NCBI GenBank assembly: GCA_009917545.1 | Contig: QZDW01000006.1 | Location: 1 to 64,000 of the forward strand | Origin: a bacterium 1XD42-76 | GTDB taxonomy: Bacteria > Bacillota > Clostridia > Lachnospirales > Lachnospiraceae | Direction of reading: 5' to 3' | DNA length: 64,000 nt | Part shown: in pieces, positions 8,879 to 16,931 of the stretch | How the letters are laid out: each line of letters begins with the position of its first letter | Position numbering within the stretch: position 1 is the first letter of the stretch | Notes under the pieces: generated by a model | What the model was told of the DNA's origin: nothing | Seen by the model: only the letters and a program-made list of their open reading frames with translations | Database searches by the model: none | Program-made: the position numbers and the translations under genes

Positions 8879-8921
8879 GCGTTCCCGAGGTGACTCGAAC
8901 ACCCGACCTACCGCTTAGGAG
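8879..8921 (-). other. tRNA-Arg(CCU)-like 3' fragment, probable attachment site
   Basis: On the minus strand this reads TCCTAAGC, a short variable part, then a T-arm GGGTG-TTCGAGT-CACCT and an acceptor end CGGGAACGC. That matches the 3' half of a tRNA-Arg with anticodon CCU. The 5' half (D-arm and acceptor strand) is absent, so this is not a functional tRNA. Integrases often recombine at tRNA 3' ends, and an integrase C-terminus lies 260 bases away, so an attachment-site remnant is the best reading. Confidence 0.5.
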
Positions 8922-9169
8922 TTAAAAGGGCTGTTTCCACGCAGGTTCAGCCTAATCCTTGTGGTATCTCCAAGTCCAATAAAATCAACATTTTTGAACC
9001 TTTCATTTCCACCTGAGAGCACCTACGTCCACCTCGAAGCGGTATGATTTTCGTAGTCGTATTAGCAAAATATTAGCAGTTTTTCAATGAAGGTACAAGT
9101 GAAACTTTTACGTTCACTTTGCATTTTCGAACCTGCCTGCTTATTTTGCCCTTTTAAGGAGAAAAAATT

Positions 9170-10327
9170 ATGCAATCATACCAATTAGAAATCAAACAGA
9201 TTGTGGACTATCCACGCTGCCGGATATACCGGCAGTTTATCCAGAACTTAATGGCAGGCCGAAGCATTCGCACAAGCGGGGGCTCCGGTCTTTTTTATTA
9301 TACGGTACTTTGCAACTATGCAAATTTCCGTACCTCCTATCTCCGCATAGACGGTATCGGCTATACGGTGTATCCCGGTGAGTGGATCTGTACTGTGAAG
9401 GAACTGTCCGCATGGTTCCGTACCCGTTTTCAGTGCCAGGCAGTCTCTATCCTAGATGAATTGCAGAAACGCCACCTTATCTCCTATCTTTTTCTTGACC
9501 GTGGGAAAGTGGTCAAATATAAGATCCGTGACTGGAAAAAACATAATACTGTGCTGGACTATAACTGCCCCTGTCAAAAGGATACAGGATTTTTCTTTAT
9601 GCCCACTGTGGTTGCAACAGAATTGGTCAGCGCCGGCCGCTGCTCTGAAATGGATATCCTGCTGGATCTGTGGATGTCTGCTGTCTACAATGACAGCCAG
9701 GTACAGGGTTCAGAAATTGGTCCGGTTGTCTATTTCCGTAATGGCACCGGCTCTCCGCTGGCCGCCTACAGTGAAATGGCTGTCCGTTGGGGCATCTCCA
9801 AAGCCACAACGGGACGTGTGCTGAAAAAACTCGCTGATATGGACTATATCTCCTTAATGTCATTCCCTGGAAGAACAGGCAGCGTAATCTATCTGCATAG
9901 CTACCTTTCCACTATGTTCCAAGTATCAGATGTCCTTGTTGACAAGGAGGAGGTTGCCATGGTCCTGAAGATCAATCTTGCATTGCCGGACGAAACGGAT
10001 TCACAGGCAGATTCTGTTGTTACAGAACACGAGATATGCGTTTCAGAGGAATTATCCAGCGTTTCAAAATCGAACATGGAAACTGTCATCACAAAAATGG
10101 CGCAAGTCCTTGATACACAGGGCATTTCCTGTTTCCGGTGTCCCAAATCCATATATAAGTTATATCCTTTATCAGACGCCTGCAGGGAAGAGTATATATT
10201 CCACATACCGAAAGGTGCTGTACGGTTTGGAATGACTGTATCATGTGGGGAGGATAAGCCGGTCTACACCTTTGAACTGACGCTCTCTCCCACCGAAAAG
10301 AACAGGGAAGGAGGTGCCAGGGCATGA
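9170..10327 (+). CDS. Winged-helix initiator-like protein of a mobile island
   Basis: A 385-residue protein whose ATG at 9170 follows AAGGAG. The N-terminal 100 residues contain YYTVLCNYANFRTSYLRIDG and a WICTVKELSAWFRTRFQCQA helix-turn-helix-like segment; a second one near residues 200-240 reads YSEMAVRWGISKATTGRVLK. Two winged-helix-like units are typical of plasmid or island replication initiators and primosome-type proteins. Its position beside the TATTAGCA repeats suggests they could be its targets, which is inference. It overlaps the next gene by 4 bases. Confidence 0.6.
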   Translation: MQSYQLEIKQIVDYPRCRIYRQFIQNLMAGRSIRTSGGSGLFYYTVLCNYANFRTSYLRIDGIGYTVYPGEWICTVKELSAWFRTRFQCQAVSILDELQKRHLISYLFLDRGKVVKYKIRDWKKHNTVLDYNCPCQKDTGFFFMPTVVATELVSAGRCSEMDILLDLWMSAVYNDSQVQGSEIGPVVYFRNGTGSPLAAYSEMAVRWGISKATTGRVLKKLADMDYISLMSFPGRTGSVIYLHSYLSTMFQVSDVLVDKEEVAMVLKINLALPDETDSQADSVVTEHEICVSEELSSVSKSNMETVITKMAQVLDTQGISCFRCPKSIYKLYPLSDACREEYIFHIPKGAVRFGMTVSCGEDKPVYTFELTLSPTEKNREGGARA

Positions 10328-10872
10328 AAAAGAATCAGGAAGAAATGAACATTGCTGATAACCCTCTGTACCATGATATCTGGAAACTGTTGAAAAAATA
10401 CAGGGATGTGGTGTGGAGTCTGGAGTTGTCCGTCCAGCAGGTGAGGAGCCGGTTTGAGATCGAGTATGGGAGTTCCATCGAGGACTTTCTGGAGTCTGTC
10501 TATGTGGCGGGGATAGATCTGTCAGACCGCAGCATCGAACACCATGCCAAATGTATCGAGCGGAGCCACCGGATGCTCAAACTCCTGGACACATCCATTG
10601 ACCTGCTCCGTACCAAGCACAAGAATGGCGAGAACTATTACTGGCTGCTGTATTTTTCCTTCCTTTCCCCGCAGCAGCTGAGAAATGTGGAAGAAATTAT
10701 AGAGAAACTGCGCCCCCATATCCGAGACATCAGTTTCCGTACTTATTACCGCAGGAGGCGGGAGGCGATTGACGCACTCAGTTCTATCTTGTGGGGGTAT
10801 ACATCCAAGGACAGCATCGACATTCTGGAGAAGTTCTTTCCAGATGATAAGGATGCCAGGGAAGAAAAATAA
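10324..10872 (+). CDS. Hypothetical protein with ArpU/RinA-like C-terminal helices
   Basis: A 182-residue charged, helical protein starting at the ATG that overlaps the previous stop (ATGA). The C-terminal part, ISFRTYYRRRREAIDALSSI followed by LWGYTSKDSIDILEKFFP, resembles the DNA-binding helix region of phage ArpU/RinA-type regulators. No membrane segment or signal peptide is present. It is co-translated with the initiator-like gene. The function is not known; a regulatory role in the island is a guess. Confidence 0.55.
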   Translation: MKKNQEEMNIADNPLYHDIWKLLKKYRDVVWSLELSVQQVRSRFEIEYGSSIEDFLESVYVAGIDLSDRSIEHHAKCIERSHRMLKLLDTSIDLLRTKHKNGENYYWLLYFSFLSPQQLRNVEEIIEKLRPHIRDISFRTYYRRRREAIDALSSILWGYTSKDSIDILEKFFPDDKDAREEK

Positions 10873-10920
10873 GCAGCTATATGATATTCAAAGGCAATCA
10901 GGCCGGATTGGAGGAAATAT

Positions 10921-11445
10921 ATGATAACATTGACCGAGGATGAAAAAAAGATGGTATTCCAGCTGGAAGGCTGCCATAGGTATGATGCGATACAGGAGAT
11001 TGCTGTGTTCTGCCGGTACACCCATGACCACGATAAAAGGGCCACTGCAGAAAACCTGTTAAAGAAACTCCAAGAGCTTTCGGAGGATGACTGCAAGGAG
11101 CTGATCTGTGATATTCAGAGAAACTATCGCCTGCCCTGGAAAGCAAGGACTGTTGGGGAGATGATTGCTGTGGCAAGGCAGGAATCCGGCGCCCGGAAAC
11201 TGGAAGGGCATGACATTATGGCACTGGAACGCTTTGACCCGGAAGTGAAGCATATGATTATATTTGATGTGCTTTCGAGAGAATCCCCCATAGGAGATAA
11301 AGGGCATAGGATGCGGCTGTTTCTGACAGAAGCGGGATATAAAAAGGCGTTGGAGAGTCAGGACAGGTCTTTTATTCAGATTCTGAACCATGCAAAAGTG
11401 TCGCAAGGGCATTTGCAGTATGACCGGAAAGACAGAGATTTATGA
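10921..11445 (+). CDS. Hypothetical protein of the island operon
   Basis: A 174-residue soluble protein (MITLTEDEKKMVFQLEGCHR, NLLKKLQELSEDDCKELICD, then VGEMIAVARQESGARKLEG). The ATG at 10921 follows GGAGGAAATAT. It is the third gene in a plus-strand run after the initiator-like protein, with a 48-base gap. I cannot name a family. The N-terminal part looks helical, and the C-terminal part ends in a basic tail. Confidence 0.55.
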   Translation: MITLTEDEKKMVFQLEGCHRYDAIQEIAVFCRYTHDHDKRATAENLLKKLQELSEDDCKELICDIQRNYRLPWKARTVGEMIAVARQESGARKLEGHDIMALERFDPEVKHMIIFDVLSRESPIGDKGHRMRLFLTEAGYKKALESQDRSFIQILNHAKVSQGHLQYDRKDRDL

Positions 11446-11561
11446 GGTAAAAATCTATATGACCGGAAAGAATGCAGATAAAGGAAATTCATTGAACCAT
11501 ACGGGATTTTGTGGTATTATGAATATGGAGAAATATATGTATAAGGCAGGTGACATCCTTG

Positions 11562-12431
11562 ATGGAACATAATACAGAAATTTCAGAAAATACACAGCAG
11601 GAATCCGTTTCTGTAATGAAACGTACTATAAAAGACAGCGTTTTTACAAATCTTTTTAAAGATAAAAAGTATTTAATACAGTTATATCAGGCACTTCACC
11701 CGGATGATAAACAGACTACCGAAGATGACATAAAAGATATCACCATCAATAATGTTCTTGTTGATGATATCTATAATGATCTGGGATTTTCAGTAGGTAA
11801 CCGGCTTTTGATACTGATAGAAGCTCAGGCCACATGGACAGTAAATATTTTGTTTCGTATCCTTATGTATCTTGTACAGACATATCGGGAATATTTTAGG
11901 GTAACAGAGCAGGATATTTATAACAGTACAAAATTGAAAATGCCAAAGCCTGAATTATATATCATATATACGGGAAACAGGAAGGAACGTCCAGAAGAAA
12001 TATCTTTTTCAGAAGAGTTTTTTGGTGGAGAAAATATTTGCATAGATGCGAGAGCTAAGATTATTTATGATGGAAAAGAAGGTGATATTATCCATCAATA
12101 CGTGACATTTACCAAAGTATGCCAAGAACAGGTGTCAATCTATGGAAGAACCAGAAAGGCTATACAGGAAGCGATCCGCATCTGCAAAGACAGGAATGTG
12201 CTGAAGGAATATCTCGAAAGCAAAGAAAAGGAGGTTGTCAATATGATGATGGAGTTATATGATCAGGAAGAAGTTATGCGTTCTTATGTCAAAAGCAAGG
12301 AACATGATACAAAAGTTGAAACAGCCAAACGATATTTGTCACTGGGAAAATTGTCCTTTGAAGAAATTGCGATTGGTTCTGGTCTGTCTTTAGAAGAAGT
12401 GGAGGAACTGGCTGATTTACAGTTAGTTTAA
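11562..12431 (+). CDS. Rpn family PD-(D/E)XK nuclease / putative transposase
   Basis: Numbered from the ATG at 11562, this is a 289-residue protein with N72-D73 in DDIYNDLGF and E87-x-Q89 in LLILIEAQATW, the PD-(D/E)XK core of the Rpn/YhgA-like family. KLKMPKPELYIIYTGNRKER is the typical middle of these proteins. The end (KLSFEEIAIGSGLSLEEVEE) matches the helical tail seen also in the protein at 390-1208. A GTG at 11550 is in frame but too close to AAGGCAG. A strong terminator follows. Confidence 0.85.
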   Translation: MEHNTEISENTQQESVSVMKRTIKDSVFTNLFKDKKYLIQLYQALHPDDKQTTEDDIKDITINNVLVDDIYNDLGFSVGNRLLILIEAQATWTVNILFRILMYLVQTYREYFRVTEQDIYNSTKLKMPKPELYIIYTGNRKERPEEISFSEEFFGGENICIDARAKIIYDGKEGDIIHQYVTFTKVCQEQVSIYGRTRKAIQEAIRICKDRNVLKEYLESKEKEVVNMMMELYDQEEVMRSYVKSKEHDTKVETAKRYLSLGKLSFEEIAIGSGLSLEEVEELADLQLV

Positions 12432-12460
12432 ATTTAAACCAATATCGCCCAAAAATAAAG

Positions 12461-12497
12461 GCAGTATATCTTATTCACAAGGTATACTGCTTTTATT
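12461..12497 (+). terminator. Intrinsic terminator after the Rpn gene
   Basis: Arms GCAGTATA (12461-12468) and TATACTGC (12483-12490) are followed by TTTTATTT. It lies 30 bases after the stop of the Rpn gene and is well placed to end that transcript. Confidence 0.8.
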
Positions 12498-12600
12498 TAA
12501 TAAAGTCAGCTTAGCTTACTATGCCTTTCTGGCTTTACAATGTTCCTGATGTCCACACACAGCCGGTCTATGCCTCGGATGTATAGACGAAAGAAAATAT

Positions 12601-13560
12601 TTACGATGTAATATGCCATTTGAAAAGTTCTTTGATCACATTGTCAGCCATTCCGATTCTTTTTAGAATACAACAATATACCAGTTCAATAAGTACGAAG
12701 GCAGTTTCGGCCAATGAGTTGTCCAAAGGCATAAAACTGCCGTGAGTAATTGTATTACGATATTTTACAAACTCATCAATCTGTTTTCGAGAGATCCATT
12801 CTCCCATCAGCGGCTGGTGTTCGAAAAAACATTTTTCAATTTTGTCAGAAAGAGCTCCTGATAAATGATTAAGAGTACCAAGAATATAATCATAAGCCTT
12901 AGAGTCAGTCAGAGAATGCTCCCCATCGCGGTCTTCTATTACAATTGATTTTAATTTACTGACCAGTTGGTCAAATGTTTCCTCTTGTTGTACTTGAATT
13001 TTTGATAATTCCATTTCTGATTCAAGGGCAGAACAGATTTCCCTTATTTTCATACTGGTAATATAATTAACTGTCTCATCATCTTCAGGAATAAATCCAA
13101 TATTAAAATGTGGTCTTTTAGGTTTATTATTTACTATGGAGTCTAATAAATTGGTTACAGATTCACCCAAAGTATTGAAAGTCAAACAGCTATGCATTCT
13201 TTTATCCGTATCATAAGCATGTTCATAACAAACATAACATTCCGCAACGGAATCAATCATTTGTGGAAAATTTTCAACATGGTCTTTAAAAGCTATTGCT
13301 TCAAATCTTATATTACACCGAAATGTCATAAACTGACACATACTTAATATATATCCATATATCTCTGGAAAAGTCTGGATTTCCTTTTCTTCATCAAAGG
13401 TAATTTCTAAATTTATCCCACCAGTTGAAATTAAATCGCCATTCTCAGCTGTTCTTCGTTCATGAGGATTCGAGTGAATAGAAATATTCCCTTTGATTTT
13501 TTTGTTAAGTAATGGATATGTTTGGCAATCATCCTGATATTTCCCCTTTATTTCTAAAAT
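12601..13560 (-). CDS. HEPN-domain ApeA-like protein, no standard start codon
   Basis: The first ATG (13341) gives 246 residues, but the frame stays open to a TAA at 13564-13566. The extra 73 residues (ILEIKGKYQDD, then PLLNKKIKGNISI) look like the N-terminal strand pattern of ApeA-type proteins. No ATG, GTG or TTG occurs there; an ATT at 13560 lies about 7 bases after TGAGGA. The C-terminus holds KYRNTITHGSF, the R-x4-H motif of HEPN ribonuclease-like domains. Such proteins act in phage defence by abortive infection. The gene may use an ATT start or may have lost its ATG. It lies just downstream of structured RNA copy A. Confidence 0.55.
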   Translation of the reverse strand: MLEIKGKYQDDCQTYPLLNKKIKGNISIHSNPHERRTAENGDLISTGGINLEITFDEEKEIQTFPEIYGYILSMCQFMTFRCNIRFEAIAFKDHVENFPQMIDSVAECYVCYEHAYDTDKRMHSCLTFNTLGESVTNLLDSIVNNKPKRPHFNIGFIPEDDETVNYITSMKIREICSALESEMELSKIQVQQEETFDQLVSKLKSIVIEDRDGEHSLTDSKAYDYILGTLNHLSGALSDKIEKCFFEHQPLMGEWISRKQIDEFVKYRNTITHGSFMPLDNSLAETAFVLIELVYCCILKRIGMADNVIKELFKWHITS

Positions 13561-13604
13561 GTTTTATCCTCAAAGCCCTAATCGGCGTTTGGGCAACAGC
13601 ATAA

Positions 13605-13855
13605 TAAAAAAGCGGGAATGACCATCTGCCAAATCCCTGGCGTCCATGGATTTCCATGAACCAAAGTCATTCCCGCTCTCAAAGGGAAAGTGATCCCTTA
13701 ACATAAAAAAAGCCAGTACACCACCAGCCAAAGGGCATAATGGTACTACTGGCACAAAAATACAAACTTAACAGCGTGTGCAATGCGGAGAATATTCCGC
13801 ATACAGTCTGGACGGACTGCATTTCCCATATGGGTACGCACAAAAATCAATTACA
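13605..13855 (-). ncRNA. Structured RNA or leader, copy A
   Basis: Non-coding on the minus strand, following a consensus promoter. It contains a small ATGCGGA/TCCGCAT hairpin (around 13782-13803). Hairpin T1 at 13712-13753 has GCCAGTA/TACTGGC arms and a T-run. Hairpin T2 at 13611-13677 has AGCGGGAATGAC/GTCATTCCCGCT arms and is followed by TTTTTT. A homologous copy at 29150-29388 has base changes on both sides of T1 and T2 that keep the pairs. It could be a trans-acting RNA or an attenuator-type leader. I do not recognise it as a known RNA family. Confidence 0.65.
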
Positions 13856-13860
13856 AGGAC

Positions 13861-13889
13861 AGTTTAGCACAAGATATTGTTTTAGTCAA
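13861..13889 (-). promoter_or_regulatory. Promoter of structured RNA copy A
   Basis: On the minus strand, -35 TTGACT (13889-13884), a 17-base spacer, and -10 TAAACT (13866-13861). Copy B has the same -35, the same spacer length and a -10 of TACACT. Confidence 0.7.
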
Positions 13890-13951
13890 GCAATCAATAC
13901 TATATATAGTATTTTAACGTTTTTCATATAAAATGCAAATTTGAACAGTAA

Positions 13952-14491
13952 TCACATACTGGCTATCTTTCTAACCGTATTTGCTGTCCTTATGGTCAGC
14001 TTCGTGCTGATCTTCGTACCTGCTGTCTTAGGCCACCAGTTTGTCTTTTGGTAATCTTTACGGCTGAAAGACCAGAATATCACTTCCTTGTAATCCTTTA
14101 TCCTCTCCAATTCCTTTCTGGGTTCTCCGATTTCATTATATACATCGGAAAATGCAGCCGGCGGTATTATGAAAATCAGATTATCATAGATTTCTTTGTT
14201 CTCACTGCCCCACCAGTCGGGCGCATTTTGTAAAATATCCTCAAGCGCTTCCCTTGATAGGACAAAAACAGGAATATCCAGTCCAAACTGATTTTTTATC
14301 ATTTCCTCAATCTTGTCCGTAAGCTTCCTTATATTATCTTCATCACTGGAAAAAATCACATTGCCGCTGTTCAAATATGTTTTCACTTCTACAAAAGCAA
14401 GTGTTTCAAATCCCTTCTTTAATTCTACCATTGGCACTTTATTTTTCCCGCTTATATTGATACCTCTTAATAAAGCAATATATCTTTTCAT
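13952..14491 (-). CDS. DUF1697 domain protein
   Basis: A 179-residue protein beginning MKRYIALLRGINISGKNKVP, the hallmark of DUF1697, followed by FVEVKTYLNSGNVIFSS and a C-terminal TAGTKISTKLTIRTANTVRK segment that is also conserved. The family is widespread in bacteria with no proven biochemical role. The frame can be extended to a GTG at 14512, but the extra seven residues do not look like the family. It is the last gene (3' end) of a long minus-strand accessory cluster. Confidence 0.88.
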   Translation of the reverse strand: MKRYIALLRGINISGKNKVPMVELKKGFETLAFVEVKTYLNSGNVIFSSDEDNIRKLTDKIEEMIKNQFGLDIPVFVLSREALEDILQNAPDWWGSENKEIYDNLIFIIPPAAFSDVYNEIGEPRKELERIKDYKEVIFWSFSRKDYQKTNWWPKTAGTKISTKLTIRTANTVRKIASM

Positions 14492-14520
14492 ATCCGCAAA
14501 CACCCCTGCCACTTCCTGAT

Positions 14521-14805
14521 TTATTTATTCATCAATCCAAACGCTTTTTCAAATGAGATACATTCTGTATATCTTCCATTCCACATGAACCCATTGTAAT
14601 ATTTATAAGAATTATCGGCTGATATATATGCATTATCAACCATACTGGTTTGCCGGAACAATCATTTTAAAACCGTGCTCAAAGCCACCTTTCACAGATG
14701 CATCTATACAGTAATCCGTCTACAGCCCAATAATAATACCTGAAAATCATATAACTCATTATTCATAATCAAATTTGGGATATCAACAACCAAAAGTACG
14801 ATTCT
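14521..14805 (-). pseudogene. Isochorismatase-family hydrolase remnant
   Basis: Three pieces of a cysteine-hydrolase/isochorismatase protein survive. The N-terminus is VLLVVDIPNLIMNNELYDF. After a large internal deletion comes GIIIGL-stop-TDYCIDASVKGGFEHGF, which contains the conserved TDYCI..S region with the usual catalytic Cys. After a frameshift there is the tail FMWNGRYTECISFEKAFGLM, ending in a TAA at 14521-14523. The central 80 or so residues are missing, so the gene is dead. Confidence 0.7.
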
Positions 14806-14915
14806 ATTTTCTCCTATTCATATAGACAATACCTGTTCAGACATTAAACTGCCTCTCCTTCCTGCTTGTTATACACAGTTTGTCATAAAACGGCTCTGCA
14901 ACTTTCATATTCCTG

Positions 14916-15344
14916 CTATGATGGTATACGCTTTCTGAGATTGATAAGGCGAAATACATCATCCATAATTTCTCTATCCCGCACATCCAGCATCAACCAT
15001 TTCTGTCCATTTCCGGTTTTTGTGTTGTTGAATACTGTCTGCACATAGTCGGAACATTGCGGCATAAGAAACTCTGCCTCCGTAAGTTCACGACTTCCTA
15101 CAACCACGAGAGCAATAAAATAGCCCTGCATCGGATAGAGTGTACAAAGAGACTTTCCGCCTTTTTTATACTTAATATTCCAGCCTGCCTGCATAGAACA
15201 ACGGCTGTGTTCTATGCAGGGCCTGATCCGATAGGTGGACTGAATACGGTTATTAAAATCTGTCCATAAAGAATTGTTAATATATTCTGTGACTTGCTCC
15301 AGTGACGGGGATTTTTCCTTTGAATACAGCACATTCCAATCCAC
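14916..15344 (-). CDS. DUF3788 family protein
   Basis: A 142-residue protein. SRCSMQAGWNIKYKKGGKSL and YPMQGYFIALVVVG, followed by an LMLDVRDREIMDDVFRLINL end, match DUF3788, a family related to DUF1801-like small proteins of unknown activity. It starts with GTG at 15344, 9 bases after AAGGAGGAATTC, and lies 13 bases after the AraC-type regulator, so the two form an operon. Confidence 0.82.
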   Translation of the reverse strand: MDWNVLYSKEKSPSLEQVTEYINNSLWTDFNNRIQSTYRIRPCIEHSRCSMQAGWNIKYKKGGKSLCTLYPMQGYFIALVVVGSRELTEAEFLMPQCSDYVQTVFNNTKTGNGQKWLMLDVRDREIMDDVFRLINLRKRIPS

Positions 15345-15357
15345 TCTGAATTCCTCC

Positions 15358-16287
15358 TTAGCCTTTATTTTTCAGCGGCAGGGGCTTGACCCAAATTTCC
15401 ATACAGGCCATCCCCTCCAGGTCACGGTAATATTTTTCTGCTGAGAAAGGCTCCGTGGTTAAATTGTGGCGGGGCAGCCAGATACCAAAAAGATATTTAC
15501 CGGCCTGATCTAAAGAAACCGTTACCAAATCCTCAAAATTTTCTGCTTCGACTCTGCAAACGATGTATTCTCCTGCCGGGAGTTCTCTCTTAACAAAACC
15601 ATCCTGCAGCCGGTCCGGAATATTTTGAACAAGACCGCCTGCAAAATAAGTGAAAAGGTTCTGTACAGTATCTTCCCCATGGGACATTCCCATTTCTACA
15701 GCAGTATTTAGATTGGCTGCGATGAAAACCTTCTCCATGTGATAACGCTTCCAAAGCTGTCCCGGTACATCTACACCTGTGCTTTCACCAGCCGGCATTT
15801 GTTCGGAAATACGGACTTCCGTTTCCAGGCCAAGGTAAATTTCCGGTTTTTCCAATGTCCTTCTCTGGATTTCCAGGACGATATTTCCGGCCACCAGCGG
15901 AACCCCCTCGTCTACTAAAACATAATTCATGGAAACTTCCGGCCTGGCGAATGTATTGAGCATTGGCAAATCCCTCCTGTAGCTTTCAGGCGTAATCCCA
16001 TACGTTTCCTTGAAAGCCCGTGTAAAATTCCCGTGGCTTGAAAAGCCATAGTCCAGGGCAACGTCAAGAATCCTATGGTTGGTACTTTTCAGGTTTTCAA
16101 TAACCTTTGCCAAACGGCGTAGCTTCACATATTCCTGAACCGGTTTGTTTACCAGCCTTTTGAATAATCGCTGAAAATAAAAGGGGGACAGACCGACAGT
16201 ATTTGCCAGTTCTTCCGTTGAAATTTCTTTTGTCAGATGTTCCTCAATAAAAGTCAGGGATTGTTCGATTGCTTCATATGCGTGCAT
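15358..16287 (-). CDS. AraC-family regulator with GyrI-like effector domain
   Basis: A 309-residue protein. Residues 8-105 form a double helix-turn-helix AraC domain (TEELANTVGLSPFYFQRLFK; VALDYGFSSHGNFTRAFKET). Residues 125-305 look like a GyrI/Rob-type small-molecule-binding domain (PEIYLGLETEVRISEQ; FVKRELPAGEYIVCRVEAEN). Regulators of this build sense toxic or drug-like compounds. DUF3788 follows as the downstream operon partner. A MerR regulator 1.2 kb upstream (17492-18331) carries the same kind of effector domain. Confidence 0.88.
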   Translation of the reverse strand: MHAYEAIEQSLTFIEEHLTKEISTEELANTVGLSPFYFQRLFKRLVNKPVQEYVKLRRLAKVIENLKSTNHRILDVALDYGFSSHGNFTRAFKETYGITPESYRRDLPMLNTFARPEVSMNYVLVDEGVPLVAGNIVLEIQRRTLEKPEIYLGLETEVRISEQMPAGESTGVDVPGQLWKRYHMEKVFIAANLNTAVEMGMSHGEDTVQNLFTYFAGGLVQNIPDRLQDGFVKRELPAGEYIVCRVEAENFEDLVTVSLDQAGKYLFGIWLPRHNLTTEPFSAEKYYRDLEGMACMEIWVKPLPLKNKG

Positions 16288-16326
16288 TGCGGCATCTCCT
16301 TAAGTTGATGATCAAATCATATCATT

Positions 16327-16920
16327 TTATTTTTTGCCGGGCTTTTCACGCAATGCGCTTTTTGATTGGGAGATTTCAATATAATCAGCCTTAATCATAC
16401 CATACAAATAGTAATCGCAGTATGTGTTTACCATTTTACCTCCACGGATAAGCCCCTCACGCTTGAAGCCTGCCTTTTCCAAAGTTTTATAGGATGCAAT
16501 ATTTTGTATGTGAACATCAGCCCATAAACGCTGTAATTCCGTTTCTTCAAAGCAGAAGGTAACTGCTCTCACCAGCGCTTCTGTCATAAGCCGTTTGCCC
16601 TGGCAGGCAGGTGAAAGGCGAAATGCCACTTTTGCCATGCGGTCATTTTCAATGAGATATACCCACATATCGCCAATAACTTTATGATCCTGCTTATGGA
16701 TAATACCCCAATGAAAACTTTTCGCAGGTTTCTCCTGCTTTTGGAAAAGTAATTCTGGGTTTAAGTCACTTTTCCCAGGGCGTTTGCCCCAATACTGATA
16801 AATAGAGCTGTCACCCAGCCATTCTTTCAGATCCGTAACATCCTCTTTTCGCAGAGGGCGCAGGATAAGCTGTTCCGTTTCAAGAACAGGTTTATTCTGA
16901 ACATAATCCTGTAATTTCAT
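16327..16920 (-). CDS. GNAT family N-acetyltransferase (RimJ/RimL-like)
   Basis: A 197-residue acetyltransferase. It opens with LETEQLILRPLRKEDVTDLK, typical of the Acetyltransf_3 group. The acetyl-CoA-binding segment is near RLSPACQGKRLMTEALVRAV, and the end motif NIASYKTLEKAGFKREGLIR is characteristic. The substrate is not predictable; protein N-termini or small molecules are both possible. It starts 11 bases after the TrmO-like gene, so it should be in the transcript from the MerR-type promoter. Confidence 0.88.
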   Translation of the reverse strand: MKLQDYVQNKPVLETEQLILRPLRKEDVTDLKEWLGDSSIYQYWGKRPGKSDLNPELLFQKQEKPAKSFHWGIIHKQDHKVIGDMWVYLIENDRMAKVAFRLSPACQGKRLMTEALVRAVTFCFEETELQRLWADVHIQNIASYKTLEKAGFKREGLIRGGKMVNTYCDYYLYGMIKADYIEISQSKSALREKPGKK

Positions 16921-16931
16921 AAGCTGTCCCT

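Larger units (their letters stand above)
8575..9078. repeat. Cluster of TATTAGCA octamers, possible arm-type or iteron sites
   Basis: Eight direct copies of TATTAGCA begin at 8625, 8658, 8711, 8762, 8791, 8799, 9060 and 9071. Two inverted copies (TGCTAATA) begin at 8575 and 8606, inside the end of the integrase frame. The copies at 8606 and 8625 form an inverted pair around 11 bases. The cluster lies between the integrase fragment and the initiator-like gene at 9170. Known parallels are integrase arm-binding sites and replication iterons; which applies is inference. Confidence 0.7.

Noticed and set aside
8879-8921. Functional tRNA gene
   Set aside because: Only the 3' half is present; the D-arm and 5' acceptor strand are missing.
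8575-9078. CRISPR array
   Set aside because: Repeats are 8 bases long with irregular spacing and no cas genes nearby.
13570-13755. 61-codon minus-strand frame within RNA copy A
   Set aside because: The reading frame is not kept in copy B, where only the hairpin structure is conserved.
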